A stretch of 28,561 nt of DNA, from positions 1-28,561 of IMG/VR virus record IMGVR_UViG_3300028840_002547. One strand, written 5' to 3'. The stretch comes from a virus. Within the stretch, counting starts at the first letter, position 1. Each line of letters begins with the position of its first letter. This document shows, piece after piece, positions 15,832 through 22,726 of this stretch. The notes beneath the pieces are model-generated. The model had not been told where the DNA came from. It worked only from the letters and a program-made list of their open reading frames with translations, and ran no database searches. The translations under genes were made by a program, and so were the position numbers.

Positions 15832-17862
15832 ATGGCCTTTAAACAAGTAATAAATCCATTAACAGGTAAATTCGATTTAGTATCAGATAGCGCTACATCT
15901 GCAAATGTTGCTGCTGGATCGGCTGATGGCGATCTTTTAGAATGGGATGTTGCAGGGAATGAATATGTTGTTACAAATGATATCTCTCCTGATTCAGTTA
16001 CTTTCAATACTGGAGTTACCACTTCTGCTGAAAGGAAGCTTCGATGGGATGCAGATGCTGTAACGCTTGCATTTGGCGTACCTGATGGTGAAATTCAGTT
16101 AGGTCAAGAGGTTCACGATTATCTGACTAATCTATCTGGTGGCGATGTGGTTAACGGGGACGTTGTTTCGGCATATGGTGTTTCCGGTAACAGGCAAGCA
16201 TTTACATTGACTGACGCCACCGATCATGATTTATCTGTAAGCGTGTTAGGTGTTGTTACCGTTCCAACAATAGCAAACAACAACACTGGAAGAATCACTT
16301 TCAGAGGTAATGTTAGTGGACTAAACACTGATGCGTTAACAGAGGGGCTTCCAATATATGTCGATCCGGCGAACCCAGGAAAGTGGACCAATGTACGGCC
16401 AGTAATGCCGGATCATGCTATATATGTAGGCGTTTGCCTTGTAAAGTCGGCTACGGTAGGTGTTATCAATGCCAACCCACGATACTTAAACAATGCTACA
16501 ACTGAAGTTACAAAGGAACCAACAGGATTTGATGTTCCTGAAAATGTGGTTGTATCCTATGATTCTACTACTCGTAAAATAACCCTTACCGGTAGTTCGT
16601 GGAATGCTTATTATGAAGGTGAGCACGTATCAGCATTGATATCAGGATGGGTAAGTGATGCACACCCAGCAACATTAGATAAAAGATATTTTCTTGTCTA
16701 TAATGGGTCTGCATTTGTTTGGAAAGAAATAGGAACTGATACTTTTTACTTTTATGATTTACTAATTGCCTATGTTGACCATGGCACAAGCGATAAATTT
16801 GGATTGCGAGAATGTCATGGACTTATGCCATGGCAGACACATCATCATTTACACGACTCTATCGGCACCTTCAAGTATAGCGGAGGGATACTTGGCGGTT
16901 ATACGCTTGACAGTACAACCGCAGCTGATAGGCGACCAACTGTTAGCGAGTCAATTGTATATGATGAGGATTTGAAAAGCACAATTACAGCTTTTACAGC
17001 TGCAAATTATACTCAATTTTTCTTATCGTCTGCTGACACTGCAAACTTTACTAAATCGGCGGCTGACATTGTTCCTGTAAGCACAAGTCAACCTTATTGG
17101 AATGAGTTTTCAGGTGGGACATGGGGACAAACTCTCATGTCTAACAATTACTATGCGGCCATGTTTGTATTACAAGTCCCTACCACTGCTGACGCTGGAT
17201 CCCTACCGTACAGAACAATATTCGTGCAAGCACAATCTGAATATTTAACATTGACTGGAGCGCAAGCTGTAACAACCAATGATATAAACCTTGGTGAGCT
17301 AACTACACTTGCACCTGAAAGCGTTTTTATTGCAAAGATAATTATTAGGTATACTGGTGGAGATTGGAAACTGATCCAAGTAGATGCTATCACAGGAAAT
17401 AGGCAATCACAAGCCACAAGCCCAACCGGATCATATCTTGCAAGTGTTTCTACCGATGATACCTTAACTGGGTCTGGTACTGTGTCAGATCCTTTATCAG
17501 TAGCTGTTACAGCAGTCGTAAAGTCTTCAACTCAAACATTGACATCTGCTGAGGTCACAAACACTCTCGTAAACAATTATGGACAGACAGTCGCTAACAC
17601 ATTGACTTTACCTACGGCCGGTGCTGGTATGAACTTTATATGCACTGTAGGCACATCAGGGGCCGGAGCACTTAATATCAAAGCAGGTCCGAGTGATAAA
17701 ATATATCTTGATGGGACTGCATTGGATGATGGTGACAAGGTTAATAACGCTACTCCGGCAGTGGGAGACGCTATAACTTTTTTATCATTTCAGACAGGTG
17801 CAAGTACTTATGACTGGATTGCAAGAACGTCAATAGGAACATGGATTGATGGTGGTGCCTAA
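15832..17862 (+). CDS. Tail fibre / receptor-binding protein candidate
   Basis: 676 residues. The N-terminus (MAFKQVINPLTGKFDLVSD) is a typical short anchor of fibre proteins, and residues about 100-220 (EIQLGQEVHDYLTNLSG, VNGDVVSAYGVSGNRQAFTL, GLPIYVDPANPGKWTNV) match repeats I associate with phage fibre and structural proteins of the same kind. The C-terminal part (about 545-676; LTLPTAGAGMNFICTVGT, GPSDKIYLDG, DAITFLSFQTGASTYDW) looks like a fibre tip beta-domain. Mostly Thr, Ser, Gly, Val and Asp; no enzyme motif such as a depolymerase active site is visible. It ends in TAATG with the LRR gene. Confidence 0.7.
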   Translation: MAFKQVINPLTGKFDLVSDSATSANVAAGSADGDLLEWDVAGNEYVVTNDISPDSVTFNTGVTTSAERKLRWDADAVTLAFGVPDGEIQLGQEVHDYLTNLSGGDVVNGDVVSAYGVSGNRQAFTLTDATDHDLSVSVLGVVTVPTIANNNTGRITFRGNVSGLNTDALTEGLPIYVDPANPGKWTNVRPVMPDHAIYVGVCLVKSATVGVINANPRYLNNATTEVTKEPTGFDVPENVVVSYDSTTRKITLTGSSWNAYYEGEHVSALISGWVSDAHPATLDKRYFLVYNGSAFVWKEIGTDTFYFYDLLIAYVDHGTSDKFGLRECHGLMPWQTHHHLHDSIGTFKYSGGILGGYTLDSTTAADRRPTVSESIVYDEDLKSTITAFTAANYTQFFLSSADTANFTKSAADIVPVSTSQPYWNEFSGGTWGQTLMSNNYYAAMFVLQVPTTADAGSLPYRTIFVQAQSEYLTLTGAQAVTTNDINLGELTTLAPESVFIAKIIIRYTGGDWKLIQVDAITGNRQSQATSPTGSYLASVSTDDTLTGSGTVSDPLSVAVTAVVKSSTQTLTSAEVTNTLVNNYGQTVANTLTLPTAGAGMNFICTVGTSGAGALNIKAGPSDKIYLDGTALDDGDKVNNATPAVGDAITFLSFQTGASTYDWIARTSIGTWIDGGA

Positions 17863-19256
17863 TGATAGCTATTAATGGTTTATTAGGATATTATTATGGA
17901 GTAACTAAAGCCGAGGTTGATGCTCTCATTGCTTTTTATAATGCGACTGGAGGTGATAGTTGGACAAATAATAGCGGGTGGATAACAAATCCTAATGTTG
18001 CTGACTGGCATGGATTGGTATTAACCGGTGGTCATGTTACTCGACTTGATTTAGATAGTAATAATTTGTCTGGAACAGTTAGTGATACGATAGAAGACTT
18101 AGAATGGTTGACAGTTATTGATCTTCATGCAAATTCACTTACAGGAACAATAAGCTTATTGAACAAGTCAACTATAACAGGCTTTTATATTTATAATAAT
18201 TCACTAACATCAATCGACTTGACTAAAATCGTAAATGCAACGGCTATTTGGTGCAATCTCAATTCAATAACGGCTTTCGATGCTTCGGACAATACGAAAG
18301 TCGATGTTTTATATCTGCAAGACAATGGATTGACAGAATCGGCGGTTGATGCTGTCCTTGCCGGGATATATTCAAGCCGTTTGAGCTATACCGACACAAA
18401 TCCTGTACTTAATATAGGCGGAACCAATGCCGCACCGTCTGCAACAGGATTGGGGTATATTGAGGACCTTGTCTATGATCCTGACGGTGATGGTCACAAT
18501 AAGTGGACGATCACATATACTTCACCTGCGTATACAAATGTCACACAGGCTGAAGTTGATGCTTTGATAGATTTTTATTATGCAACTGATGGACCAAATT
18601 GGGCTACAAATACAAACTGGGTCACCGCTCTTGATGTGAGCACTTGGTACGGATTAACTTGTTCCGGCGGTCATGTGACAGAGATAAGTCTTATAGGTAA
18701 CGACTTGGCAGGTGCAGCCGGATCGACATTAGACGGCCTTGATTGGCTGACAAAATTATTTGTTTATGGTAATAATATAACGTCACTGGATGTTACAAAT
18801 TTAACAGCGATGCTCAATTTGCATATTGGCAACAATGCTAATATCACGTTTTCCGGGTTGTCTTCCCTTACAAACTTACTTCAGTTTTGGTGTTATTCTT
18901 GTGACTTTACGAGCCTTGACACGTCAAGCAATACAAAAATGATCGGTTTGTATGCATATGATAACTCTTTCCCGGATATCGATCTTTCATCAAATGTCAA
19001 GTTGAGAACAACAACACTCTATGACAATGCATGGACACAGACTGAAGTAGACGATTTTATTGACTATATTTATCAGGCAAGAGCCGATTTCGATTATGCA
19101 AGTACAATAGCTTGTGATATTTCGGGAACGAATGCTGCACCCTCCGGAACATATCAGTACGCAGCAACGCCAAGCAGCGGGAAAGAGAAAATTTACGCAC
19201 TTGAAAATGACGATGATGTTGAAGGTTTTAATCTTTGGTCGTTTACTTACAATTAG
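17862..19256 (+). CDS. Two-module leucine-rich-repeat protein, tail adhesin candidate
   Basis: 464 residues in two similar halves, starting near residues 14 and 227. Each begins with an LRR cap (AEVDALI.FY.AT.G..W, then a WxTxxxVxxWxGL segment), goes through a GGHVT step into several irregular leucine-rich repeats (LDLDSNNLSGTVSDTI; LTKLFVYGNNITSLDVTN), and ends in a shared closing unit (GTNAAPS followed by W.ITY or WSFTY). The cap pattern is common in bacterial and plant extracellular LRR proteins. Between halves is DPDGDGHNKW, a calcium-loop-like turn. No signal peptide, so it is not a secreted bacterial protein; directly behind the fibre gene with a one-base overlap it is most simply a receptor-binding protein or fibre chaperone. 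Confidence 0.75.
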   Translation: MIAINGLLGYYYGVTKAEVDALIAFYNATGGDSWTNNSGWITNPNVADWHGLVLTGGHVTRLDLDSNNLSGTVSDTIEDLEWLTVIDLHANSLTGTISLLNKSTITGFYIYNNSLTSIDLTKIVNATAIWCNLNSITAFDASDNTKVDVLYLQDNGLTESAVDAVLAGIYSSRLSYTDTNPVLNIGGTNAAPSATGLGYIEDLVYDPDGDGHNKWTITYTSPAYTNVTQAEVDALIDFYYATDGPNWATNTNWVTALDVSTWYGLTCSGGHVTEISLIGNDLAGAAGSTLDGLDWLTKLFVYGNNITSLDVTNLTAMLNLHIGNNANITFSGLSSLTNLLQFWCYSCDFTSLDTSSNTKMIGLYAYDNSFPDIDLSSNVKLRTTTLYDNAWTQTEVDDFIDYIYQARADFDYASTIACDISGTNAAPSGTYQYAATPSSGKEKIYALENDDDVEGFNLWSFTYN

Positions 19257-19265
19257 GATCTAAGT

Positions 19266-19385
19266 ATGAAATATACTGTTGAGTATGAAAATGGAACAAT
19301 CAAGGAAATTAAGGTATCAACTGGCGACAGGCTTATTTTACCGCCAAACACAAAAATCATAGAAACGGAAGAACAAGGAGATTAA
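19266..19385 (+). CDS. Small unknown protein, 39 residues
   Basis: AGGA seven bases before ATG 19266; frame runs to TAA 19383-19385. Product starts MKYTVEYENGTIKEI and continues VSTGDRLILPPNTKI: a simple beta hairpin-like pattern with a short acidic end. Lies between the LRR gene and the last late gene with tight spacing, so it is probably a real gene of the fibre module. Function unknown. Confidence 0.6.
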   Translation: MKYTVEYENGTIKEIKVSTGDRLILPPNTKIIETEEQGD

Positions 19386-19388
19386 ATT

Positions 19389-19670
19389 ATGGCAGCGATA
19401 GTTAAAATTGATAGTTCGGCTACGAAAGCAGCGAGTGAAATCGCTTCAGCTATGCTTATGCTTCGGAATGCAGTCGGAAAGCTTGAAGGATATGAAGGAT
19501 TGAGGGCGCAGGCGATCGGGGTAAGTGCATCTGAAATGCAAGCTGTATTTGGAATTGAAGACTCTACACAGGCGCAGGCGTTCTCTGACAGGTGGTCTGC
19601 TTTCCTGACTGCTTACAATGGTGGGACGATTACCGTCTTCTCTGATTTTGTGGATGCATTAACGATCTAA
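19389..19670 (+). CDS. Small helical phage protein, last gene of the late operon
   Basis: 93 residues, AAGGAG upstream of ATG 19389. Starts MAAIVKIDSSATKAASEIASAM, then a helix-rich, Ala-rich body (LRAQAIGVSASEMQAVFGI) and ends TITVFSDFVDALTI. No signal or membrane segment. The sequence is typical of small accessory structural proteins behind fibre genes; I do not recognise a family. Confidence 0.65.
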   Translation: MAAIVKIDSSATKAASEIASAMLMLRNAVGKLEGYEGLRAQAIGVSASEMQAVFGIEDSTQAQAFSDRWSAFLTAYNGGTITVFSDFVDALTI

Positions 19671-19701
19671 AGTTTCACACAATTAATGTTCCACATGAAA
19701 C

Positions 19702-19733
19702 AATTTGGCGCATCTTTATAGATGCGTCAAATT
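19702..19733. terminator. Shared hairpin between convergent operons
   Basis: A 13-base-pair stem (19702-19714 with 19721-19733, one G-T) with loop TTTATA. It lies between the rightward late operon and the leftward exonuclease gene, whose last codons it overlaps. The A-T rich ends of the stem supply short T runs in either direction, so it could end transcription from both sides. Confidence 0.65.
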
Positions 19734-20365
19734 ATCATATATTTTGTGACATGCTTCCATAAATTCCAGGTATCCAAACAATCTCCATTTGCACAATAAT
19801 CAGCAATAATATCATATTGTTTATCCGCATATAATTGTGCAATCATAGAACCATCAACACCTTTTTTCCCTCCGGGGATACCAAATGATTTCATAAAGAA
19901 ATCAAGGGTTCCATCTGCGTACTTATCCCATCCAGCTAATATGGCCCGGATATCAAAGTGATTAGAAATCCTGTATCGTTCAAGTCCTATTCGAACAGTG
20001 GGTTCAACTTTATATCGGATTGAGTTCATTATTAATGTGGGAAAGTCAAAACTTAATCCGTTGAAAGATATATAATAATTGTATTTTTTTAGAGTATTCC
20101 ATATATCTTTCAAAAACAATTGCGGATCATCATCGTGTTTTAGGACTATAGCAATTGATTTTTCATTGTCATAAAAACCGGCACATATGATTTTATTATA
20201 TATCGGTTTTTTAGCCATATCAATAATTTGAATGGCTTTTTTTTCTGCTATTTGAGCAATTTTTTTTTCTGGATCTTTTAGCCGTTTATCTGGCAGCGGA
20301 TCTTTCATATAGGGAATCAGTCGATTGTCTCCTATTGTTTCGAAATCTACAGCAACTGGTTTCAC
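19727..20365 (-). CDS. 3'-5' exonuclease of the DnaQ/PolB-exonuclease type
   Basis: 212 residues, GTG start at 20365 overlapping the previous stop (ATGTGA) and preceded by GGAGG. ExoI motif DFET (Asp7, Glu9), ExoII motif FNGLSFDFP (Asn102, Asp107), a further Asp138, and ExoIII region with Asp195 (DYCANGDCLDTW) are present, so the DEDD metal ligands are complete. It resembles the stand-alone predicted exonucleases related to the PolB proofreading domain (DNA_pol_B_exo2, PF10108). The usual Tyr lies five rather than four residues before Asp195; the residue four before is Cys191. Likely trims 3' ends in phage DNA replication or recombination. Last gene of the leftward operon. Confidence 0.85.
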   Translation of the reverse strand: MKPVAVDFETIGDNRLIPYMKDPLPDKRLKDPEKKIAQIAEKKAIQIIDMAKKPIYNKIICAGFYDNEKSIAIVLKHDDDPQLFLKDIWNTLKKYNYYISFNGLSFDFPTLIMNSIRYKVEPTVRIGLERYRISNHFDIRAILAGWDKYADGTLDFFMKSFGIPGGKKGVDGSMIAQLYADKQYDIIADYCANGDCLDTWNLWKHVTKYMII

Positions 20366-20583
20366 ATTTCCTCCTTGAATACTTCTAATAACAATTTGCA
20401 GATAGCCAATGGATCATCTTCTCTCCATTGATTATCTGATAAATATCGCTTGCAAGCATTACAAAATACAATCTCTTCAATGTCTAAAAAAGCATGATAT
20501 TCGAGACACATTTCATAATACTTGCAATCATATTTCCTGACAGGTTTTATTTCCTCATTTTCATCAATGTCTTCAATTTCCAT
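20362..20583 (-). CDS. Small Cys4 (zinc-binding-like) protein
   Basis: 73 residues. After an acidic N-terminus (EIEDIDENEE) come Cys20, Cys26, Cys41 and Cys44 in the order C-x5-C-x14-C-x2-C, with D-C-K-x-Y and CKRY flanks. The same arrangement forms the C-terminus of the HTH protein two genes upstream. A four-Cys zinc site is the natural reading. Overlaps the exonuclease gene by 4 bases and the 56-residue membrane protein gene by 37 bases. Function unknown; may bind DNA or protein. Confidence 0.7.
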   Translation of the reverse strand: MEIEDIDENEEIKPVRKYDCKYYEMCLEYHAFLDIEEIVFCNACKRYLSDNQWREDDPLAICKLLLEVFKEEM

Positions 20584-20717
20584 TTTTCAACCTTAAAAGT
20601 TAGGTAAAATAACCCTGATAGGATTGCAAAAAATACCGAGTTCAACTCACTTCCCATTATGAGATTGCCAAAAGAGGCAATCACACAATAAATTGACATC
20701 CCATATATTGCTTTCAT
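20547..20717 (-). CDS. Small membrane protein, 56 residues
   Basis: ATG at 20717-20715 follows AAAGGTGAT; the frame stays open to TAA at 20549-20547. Two hydrophobic segments (about residues 4-22, IYGMSIYCVIASFGNLI, and 27-42, VFFAILSGLFYLTF) are joined by a short polar turn, and the C-terminus is basic (KVEKWKLK). Two-span topology with basic tail in the cytoplasm is likely. Its tail overlaps the start of the Cys4 gene by 37 bases in another frame. Role unknown; a small inner-membrane effector of early infection is possible. Confidence 0.55.
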   Translation of the reverse strand: MKAIYGMSIYCVIASFGNLIMGSELNSVFFAILSGLFYLTFKVEKWKLKTLMKMRK

Positions 20718-20784
20718 ATATCACCTTTTTCTTGGAATTGCAATAGGTTTTTCCTAATCTAATTGAGCATAATAATGTTATTAC

Positions 20785-21057
20785 TCATATTTCCTCCTGT
20801 TCATACCGATTACACTTATCACAACTAAATATCTTATCGCTTGGAGCGTATATATTTAAACACTCCATATATCTTCGGCAATCCGGCTTTCTTTCGGGGA
20901 CGAACCTTTCGCCTTTTGCAGGGGTTTTACTAAGTTCGTCATCTGAAATAAGCATTTTACCATCAGTTTTTATCTTTCCTTGGGATATCCGTTTCCGGAC
21001 AGTCCTTTCGGAAAGATTTAGCTCTTTTGCCGCTTGTTTTATTGTATAGTATTTCAA
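20785..21057 (-). CDS. HTH DNA-binding protein fused to a Cys4 module
   Basis: 90 residues, TTG start at 21057 with AGGAGG upstream (complement of 21061-21066), overlapping the preceding stop (ATTGA). Residues 1-42 are an excisionase/MerR-like helix-turn-helix: YYTIKQAAKELNLSERTVRKRI, then a wing KIKTDGKMLI. After a basic linker comes C60-x5-C66-x12-C79-x2-C82, the same Cys4 module as in the 73-residue protein. Such a small HTH in an early operon next to a divergent control region could be a regulator or recombination directionality factor; no integrase is in the window. Function inferred only from the HTH. Confidence 0.75.
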   Translation of the reverse strand: MKYYTIKQAAKELNLSERTVRKRISQGKIKTDGKMLISDDELSKTPAKGERFVPERKPDCRRYMECLNIYAPSDKIFSCDKCNRYEQEEI

Positions 21058-21188
21058 TTAATCCTCCTGCGCATAGTAAAAATCAACCAATCTGAAAGGC
21101 CATCCTCTTTTTTTTTCTTTTTCTGTTCCATTTCATAACCATATGGAGACAATCCATTAAATTCAGCATCCATAAAAATATTATCCAT
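21054..21188 (-). CDS. Small unknown protein, 44 residues
   Basis: ATG 21188 (or 21191) is set by GGAG at 21194-21197 complement. A longer frame up to 21251 exists, but its start would lie upstream of the expected transcript start from the promoter at 21252-21278, so it is rejected. The product begins MDNIFMDAEFNGL, carries a Lys-rich run (QKKKKKED) and ends LIFTMRRRIN. First gene of the leftward operon; its stop overlaps the start of the HTH gene. Function unknown. Confidence 0.6.
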   Translation of the reverse strand: MDNIFMDAEFNGLSPYGYEMEQKKKKKEDGLSDWLIFTMRRRIN

Positions 21189-21203
21189 CATATCTCCTTT
21201 TTT

Positions 21204-21249
21204 GCTTTTCCGAAAAATTCGGTCACGTCCTGAACCGATTCCGAAAAGC
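21204..21249. repeat. Imperfect inverted repeat in the leader of the leftward operon
   Basis: GCTTTTC at 21204-21210 with TTCGGT ending at 21223 mirrors ACCGATT at 21234-21240 with GAAAAGC ending at 21249, with a gap in the pairing. It straddles the expected transcript start and leader, so it may act as operator or 5' hairpin. Confidence 0.5.
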
Positions 21250-21251
21250 AT

Positions 21252-21278
21252 ATTATACGATCAGAAACTCTTTGTCAA
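21252..21278 (-). promoter_or_regulatory. Promoter of the leftward early operon
   Basis: On the minus strand a perfect -35 TTGACA (complement of 21273-21278) and perfect -10 TATAAT (complement of 21252-21257), separated by 15 bases. It sits immediately upstream of the leftward genes. Confidence 0.75.
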
Positions 21279-21304
21279 GAAAAAATTTTACAATTAAAAA
21301 GTGT

Positions 21305-21331
21305 TGATTTTATTGAATATTTTGAAAATCA
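21305..21331. repeat. Inverted repeat between divergent promoters, operator candidate
   Basis: TGATTTT (21305-21311) and AAAATCA (21325-21331) are exact inverted arms around a 13-base A-T centre. It lies in the AT-rich stretch between the leftward promoter (21252-21278) and the rightward promoter (21364-21390), apart from which the 309-base gap between genes (21189-21497) holds only the leader repeats listed here. Confidence 0.35.
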
Positions 21332-21363
21332 TAAAAAATAATGAAAAAAAATGGAAAACCGGG

Positions 21364-21390
21364 TTGAAAAAATTTAAAAAATCGTATAGT
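21364..21390 (+). promoter_or_regulatory. Promoter of the rightward replication operon
   Basis: TTGAAA (21364-21369) and TATAGT (21385-21390) with a 15-base spacer, about 107 bases upstream of the pentapeptide gene. The spacer ends in ATCG directly before the -10, as does the leftward promoter. Confidence 0.55.
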
Positions 21391-21436
21391 GTCTGTTTTC
21401 AGTTTTAGTGTATGACAGTGTTCAATAAAATATGCT

Positions 21437-21461
21437 GGGACTCCGATGGATAAGGAGTTCT
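21437..21461 (+). promoter_or_regulatory. Leader hairpin upstream of the rightward operon
   Basis: GGGACTCC (21437-21444) pairs with GGAGTTCT (21454-21461), 8 pairs including two G-T, loop of 9. No T run follows, so it is a leader structure rather than a terminator, perhaps for stability or translation control. Confidence 0.4.
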
Positions 21462-21497
21462 CTTTTGAACATTAACGATTAAACGAGGGGGGAAATC

Positions 21498-21872
21498 ATG
21501 TACAAATGTCAAAGTTGTGATGGAATAGTATCGGAAGCCAAGCTTTGGCGGACCGATTTTCGGAAAGCCGATCTTCGGAGAGCCGATCTTTCGGAAGCCA
21601 ATCTTTCGGGAGCCAATCTTCAGGGAGCCAATCTTTGGAATGCCGATCTCCGGAATGCTACTTTACCCAATACAGATAGGTTTTTAAATAATCCATACGG
21701 AGTTTGTCATATTCGAGAAAACTCCATCAGAATTGGATGCGAATATCATTCAGTGGAGGCATGGAAAGGTTTTACAGACGAAGAAATTAACAAAATGGAT
21801 CCTGGAGCCCTCGAATGGTGGAAAGGAAATAAGGAAATAGTTATGTTTATTGCTGAAAATCTGAAAGTCTGA
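21498..21872 (+). CDS. Pentapeptide-repeat protein with phage C-terminal domain
   Basis: 124 residues, strong site GAGGGGGG before ATG 21498. A short Cys pair (CQSC, residues 4-7) is followed by about eight pentapeptide units of the A(D/N)L.. type (residues 14-56: FRKADLRRADLSEANLSGA onward), enough for two coils of a square beta helix. The C-terminal 60 residues (CHIRENSIRIGCEYHSVEAW, then FTDEEINKMDPGALEWWKGNK) are a domain often seen behind pentapeptide repeats in phages. First gene of the rightward early operon. Some pentapeptide proteins mimic DNA and protect gyrase, but this one is short and no such role is shown. Confidence 0.75.
   Translation: MYKCQSCDGIVSEAKLWRTDFRKADLRRADLSEANLSGANLQGANLWNADLRNATLPNTDRFLNNPYGVCHIRENSIRIGCEYHSVEAWKGFTDEEINKMDPGALEWWKGNKEIVMFIAENLKV
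21535..21660 (+). repeat. 15-bp tandem repeats coding for pentapeptides
   Basis: About eight degenerate copies of a 15-base unit near GGAGCCAATCTTTCG, the DNA behind the pentapeptide repeats. Individual units match those at 25518-25758 closely. Confidence 0.7.
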
Positions 21873-21923
21873 AAAAATGAAATTTGGGAGATAGTTTTTA
21901 ACAAATAAGGAGGGATTTAAAAA

Positions 21924-22652
21924 ATGGCATTAATTGACATGGTAAAAACGGGTATCGAGAAAAAGCCGATTAAAATTGTATTGCATGGCCCGCCTGGAAT
22001 CGGCAAGAGCACATTCGGAAGTAAAACACCAAATCCTATCTTTCTTCCTACAGAGGATGGGTTGACCACGATTGACGTACCCCACTTTCCACTTGCAAAA
22101 AACTTGCAAGAATTATGGGTATGCATGAAGGAGTTAATTGAAGAAGAACATGAGTATAAAACTTTTGTAGTCGATACTTTGGATTGGCTTGAAAAGCTTA
22201 TGTGGAAGCATGTCTGCGAAACTCATTCAGTCGATAGTATCGACGAAATAGGATATGGAAAAGGATATCTTTTCGCAACAACTCAATGGAGGCGATTTTA
22301 TGACGGACTTGAAATGATGCGAAATAAGGGGATTGCAATCGTTTTGCTTGCTCATACTGAAATCAAGCCTTTTTCTCCGCCAAATTCTGATTCCTATGAT
22401 AGGTGGCAAATCAAACTACACAAGACGGCCGCCGCAATTGCAGAAGAATGGGCCGATGCGGTTCTTTTTGCGAATTTCAAGGTTTATGTAAAGACGAAAA
22501 AAGGCAAGAATTCCGGTAAGGCCGTAGGCGGTGAAAGGGTTATTTATACCCAACCGAACCCGGCATACCGAGCAAAAAACCGCTACGGTTTGCCGGATGA
22601 AATCCCATTTTCTTTTGAGGATTTGAAAAACGCAATTATTAACGCTCGGTAA
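21924..22652 (+). CDS. Sak4-like RecA-fold ATPase (AAA_24), recombination
   Basis: 242 residues, AGGAGGG upstream of ATG 21924. Walker A GPPGIGKST (22-30), Walker B FVVDTLDW (81-88, Asp84), and a sensor-like LLAHTE (141-146). The order, the short N-terminus and the C-terminal KTKKGKNSG loop with an ending such as PFSFEDLKNAI fit phage AAA_24/Sak4-type ATPases (PF13479), which act with a single-strand binding partner in strand annealing and exchange. The DUF669-like gene follows directly, the usual pairing. Confidence 0.85.
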   Translation: MALIDMVKTGIEKKPIKIVLHGPPGIGKSTFGSKTPNPIFLPTEDGLTTIDVPHFPLAKNLQELWVCMKELIEEEHEYKTFVVDTLDWLEKLMWKHVCETHSVDSIDEIGYGKGYLFATTQWRRFYDGLEMMRNKGIAIVLLAHTEIKPFSPPNSDSYDRWQIKLHKTAAAIAEEWADAVLFANFKVYVKTKKGKNSGKAVGGERVIYTQPNPAYRAKNRYGLPDEIPFSFEDLKNAIINAR

Positions 22653-22726
22653 GTATTGCAATTTTTCGAAAAGTAATGTATAAGAGGTTTTTACTTAATT
22701 TTAACTTGTTAATAGGAGAAAAAAAC

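Noticed and set aside
15832-19256. Diversity-generating retroelement target in the fibre or LRR gene
   Set aside because: No reverse transcriptase, template repeat or C-type lectin signature was seen in the window.
17862-19256. LRR gene as a contaminant from a bacterial or eukaryotic genome
   Set aside because: It shares a one-base overlap with the fibre gene, is followed by small genes of the same style and lies before the shared terminator, so it belongs to the late operon.
20759-20788. Nine-codon ORF on the minus strand starting ATG at 20788 behind CAGGAGG
   Set aside because: Good ribosome binding site but only nine codons (MSNNIIMLN); it starts inside the stop codon of the HTH gene and could be a leader or chance; not supported enough to list.
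21189-21251. Longer N-terminus for the 44-residue protein
   Set aside because: It would start upstream of the transcript start predicted from the promoter at 21252-21278 and has no ribosome binding site, while ATG 21188 has GGAG.
21448-21477. Nine-codon ORF inside the leader of the rightward operon
   Set aside because: No ribosome binding site; the sequence is better explained by the hairpin at 21437-21461.
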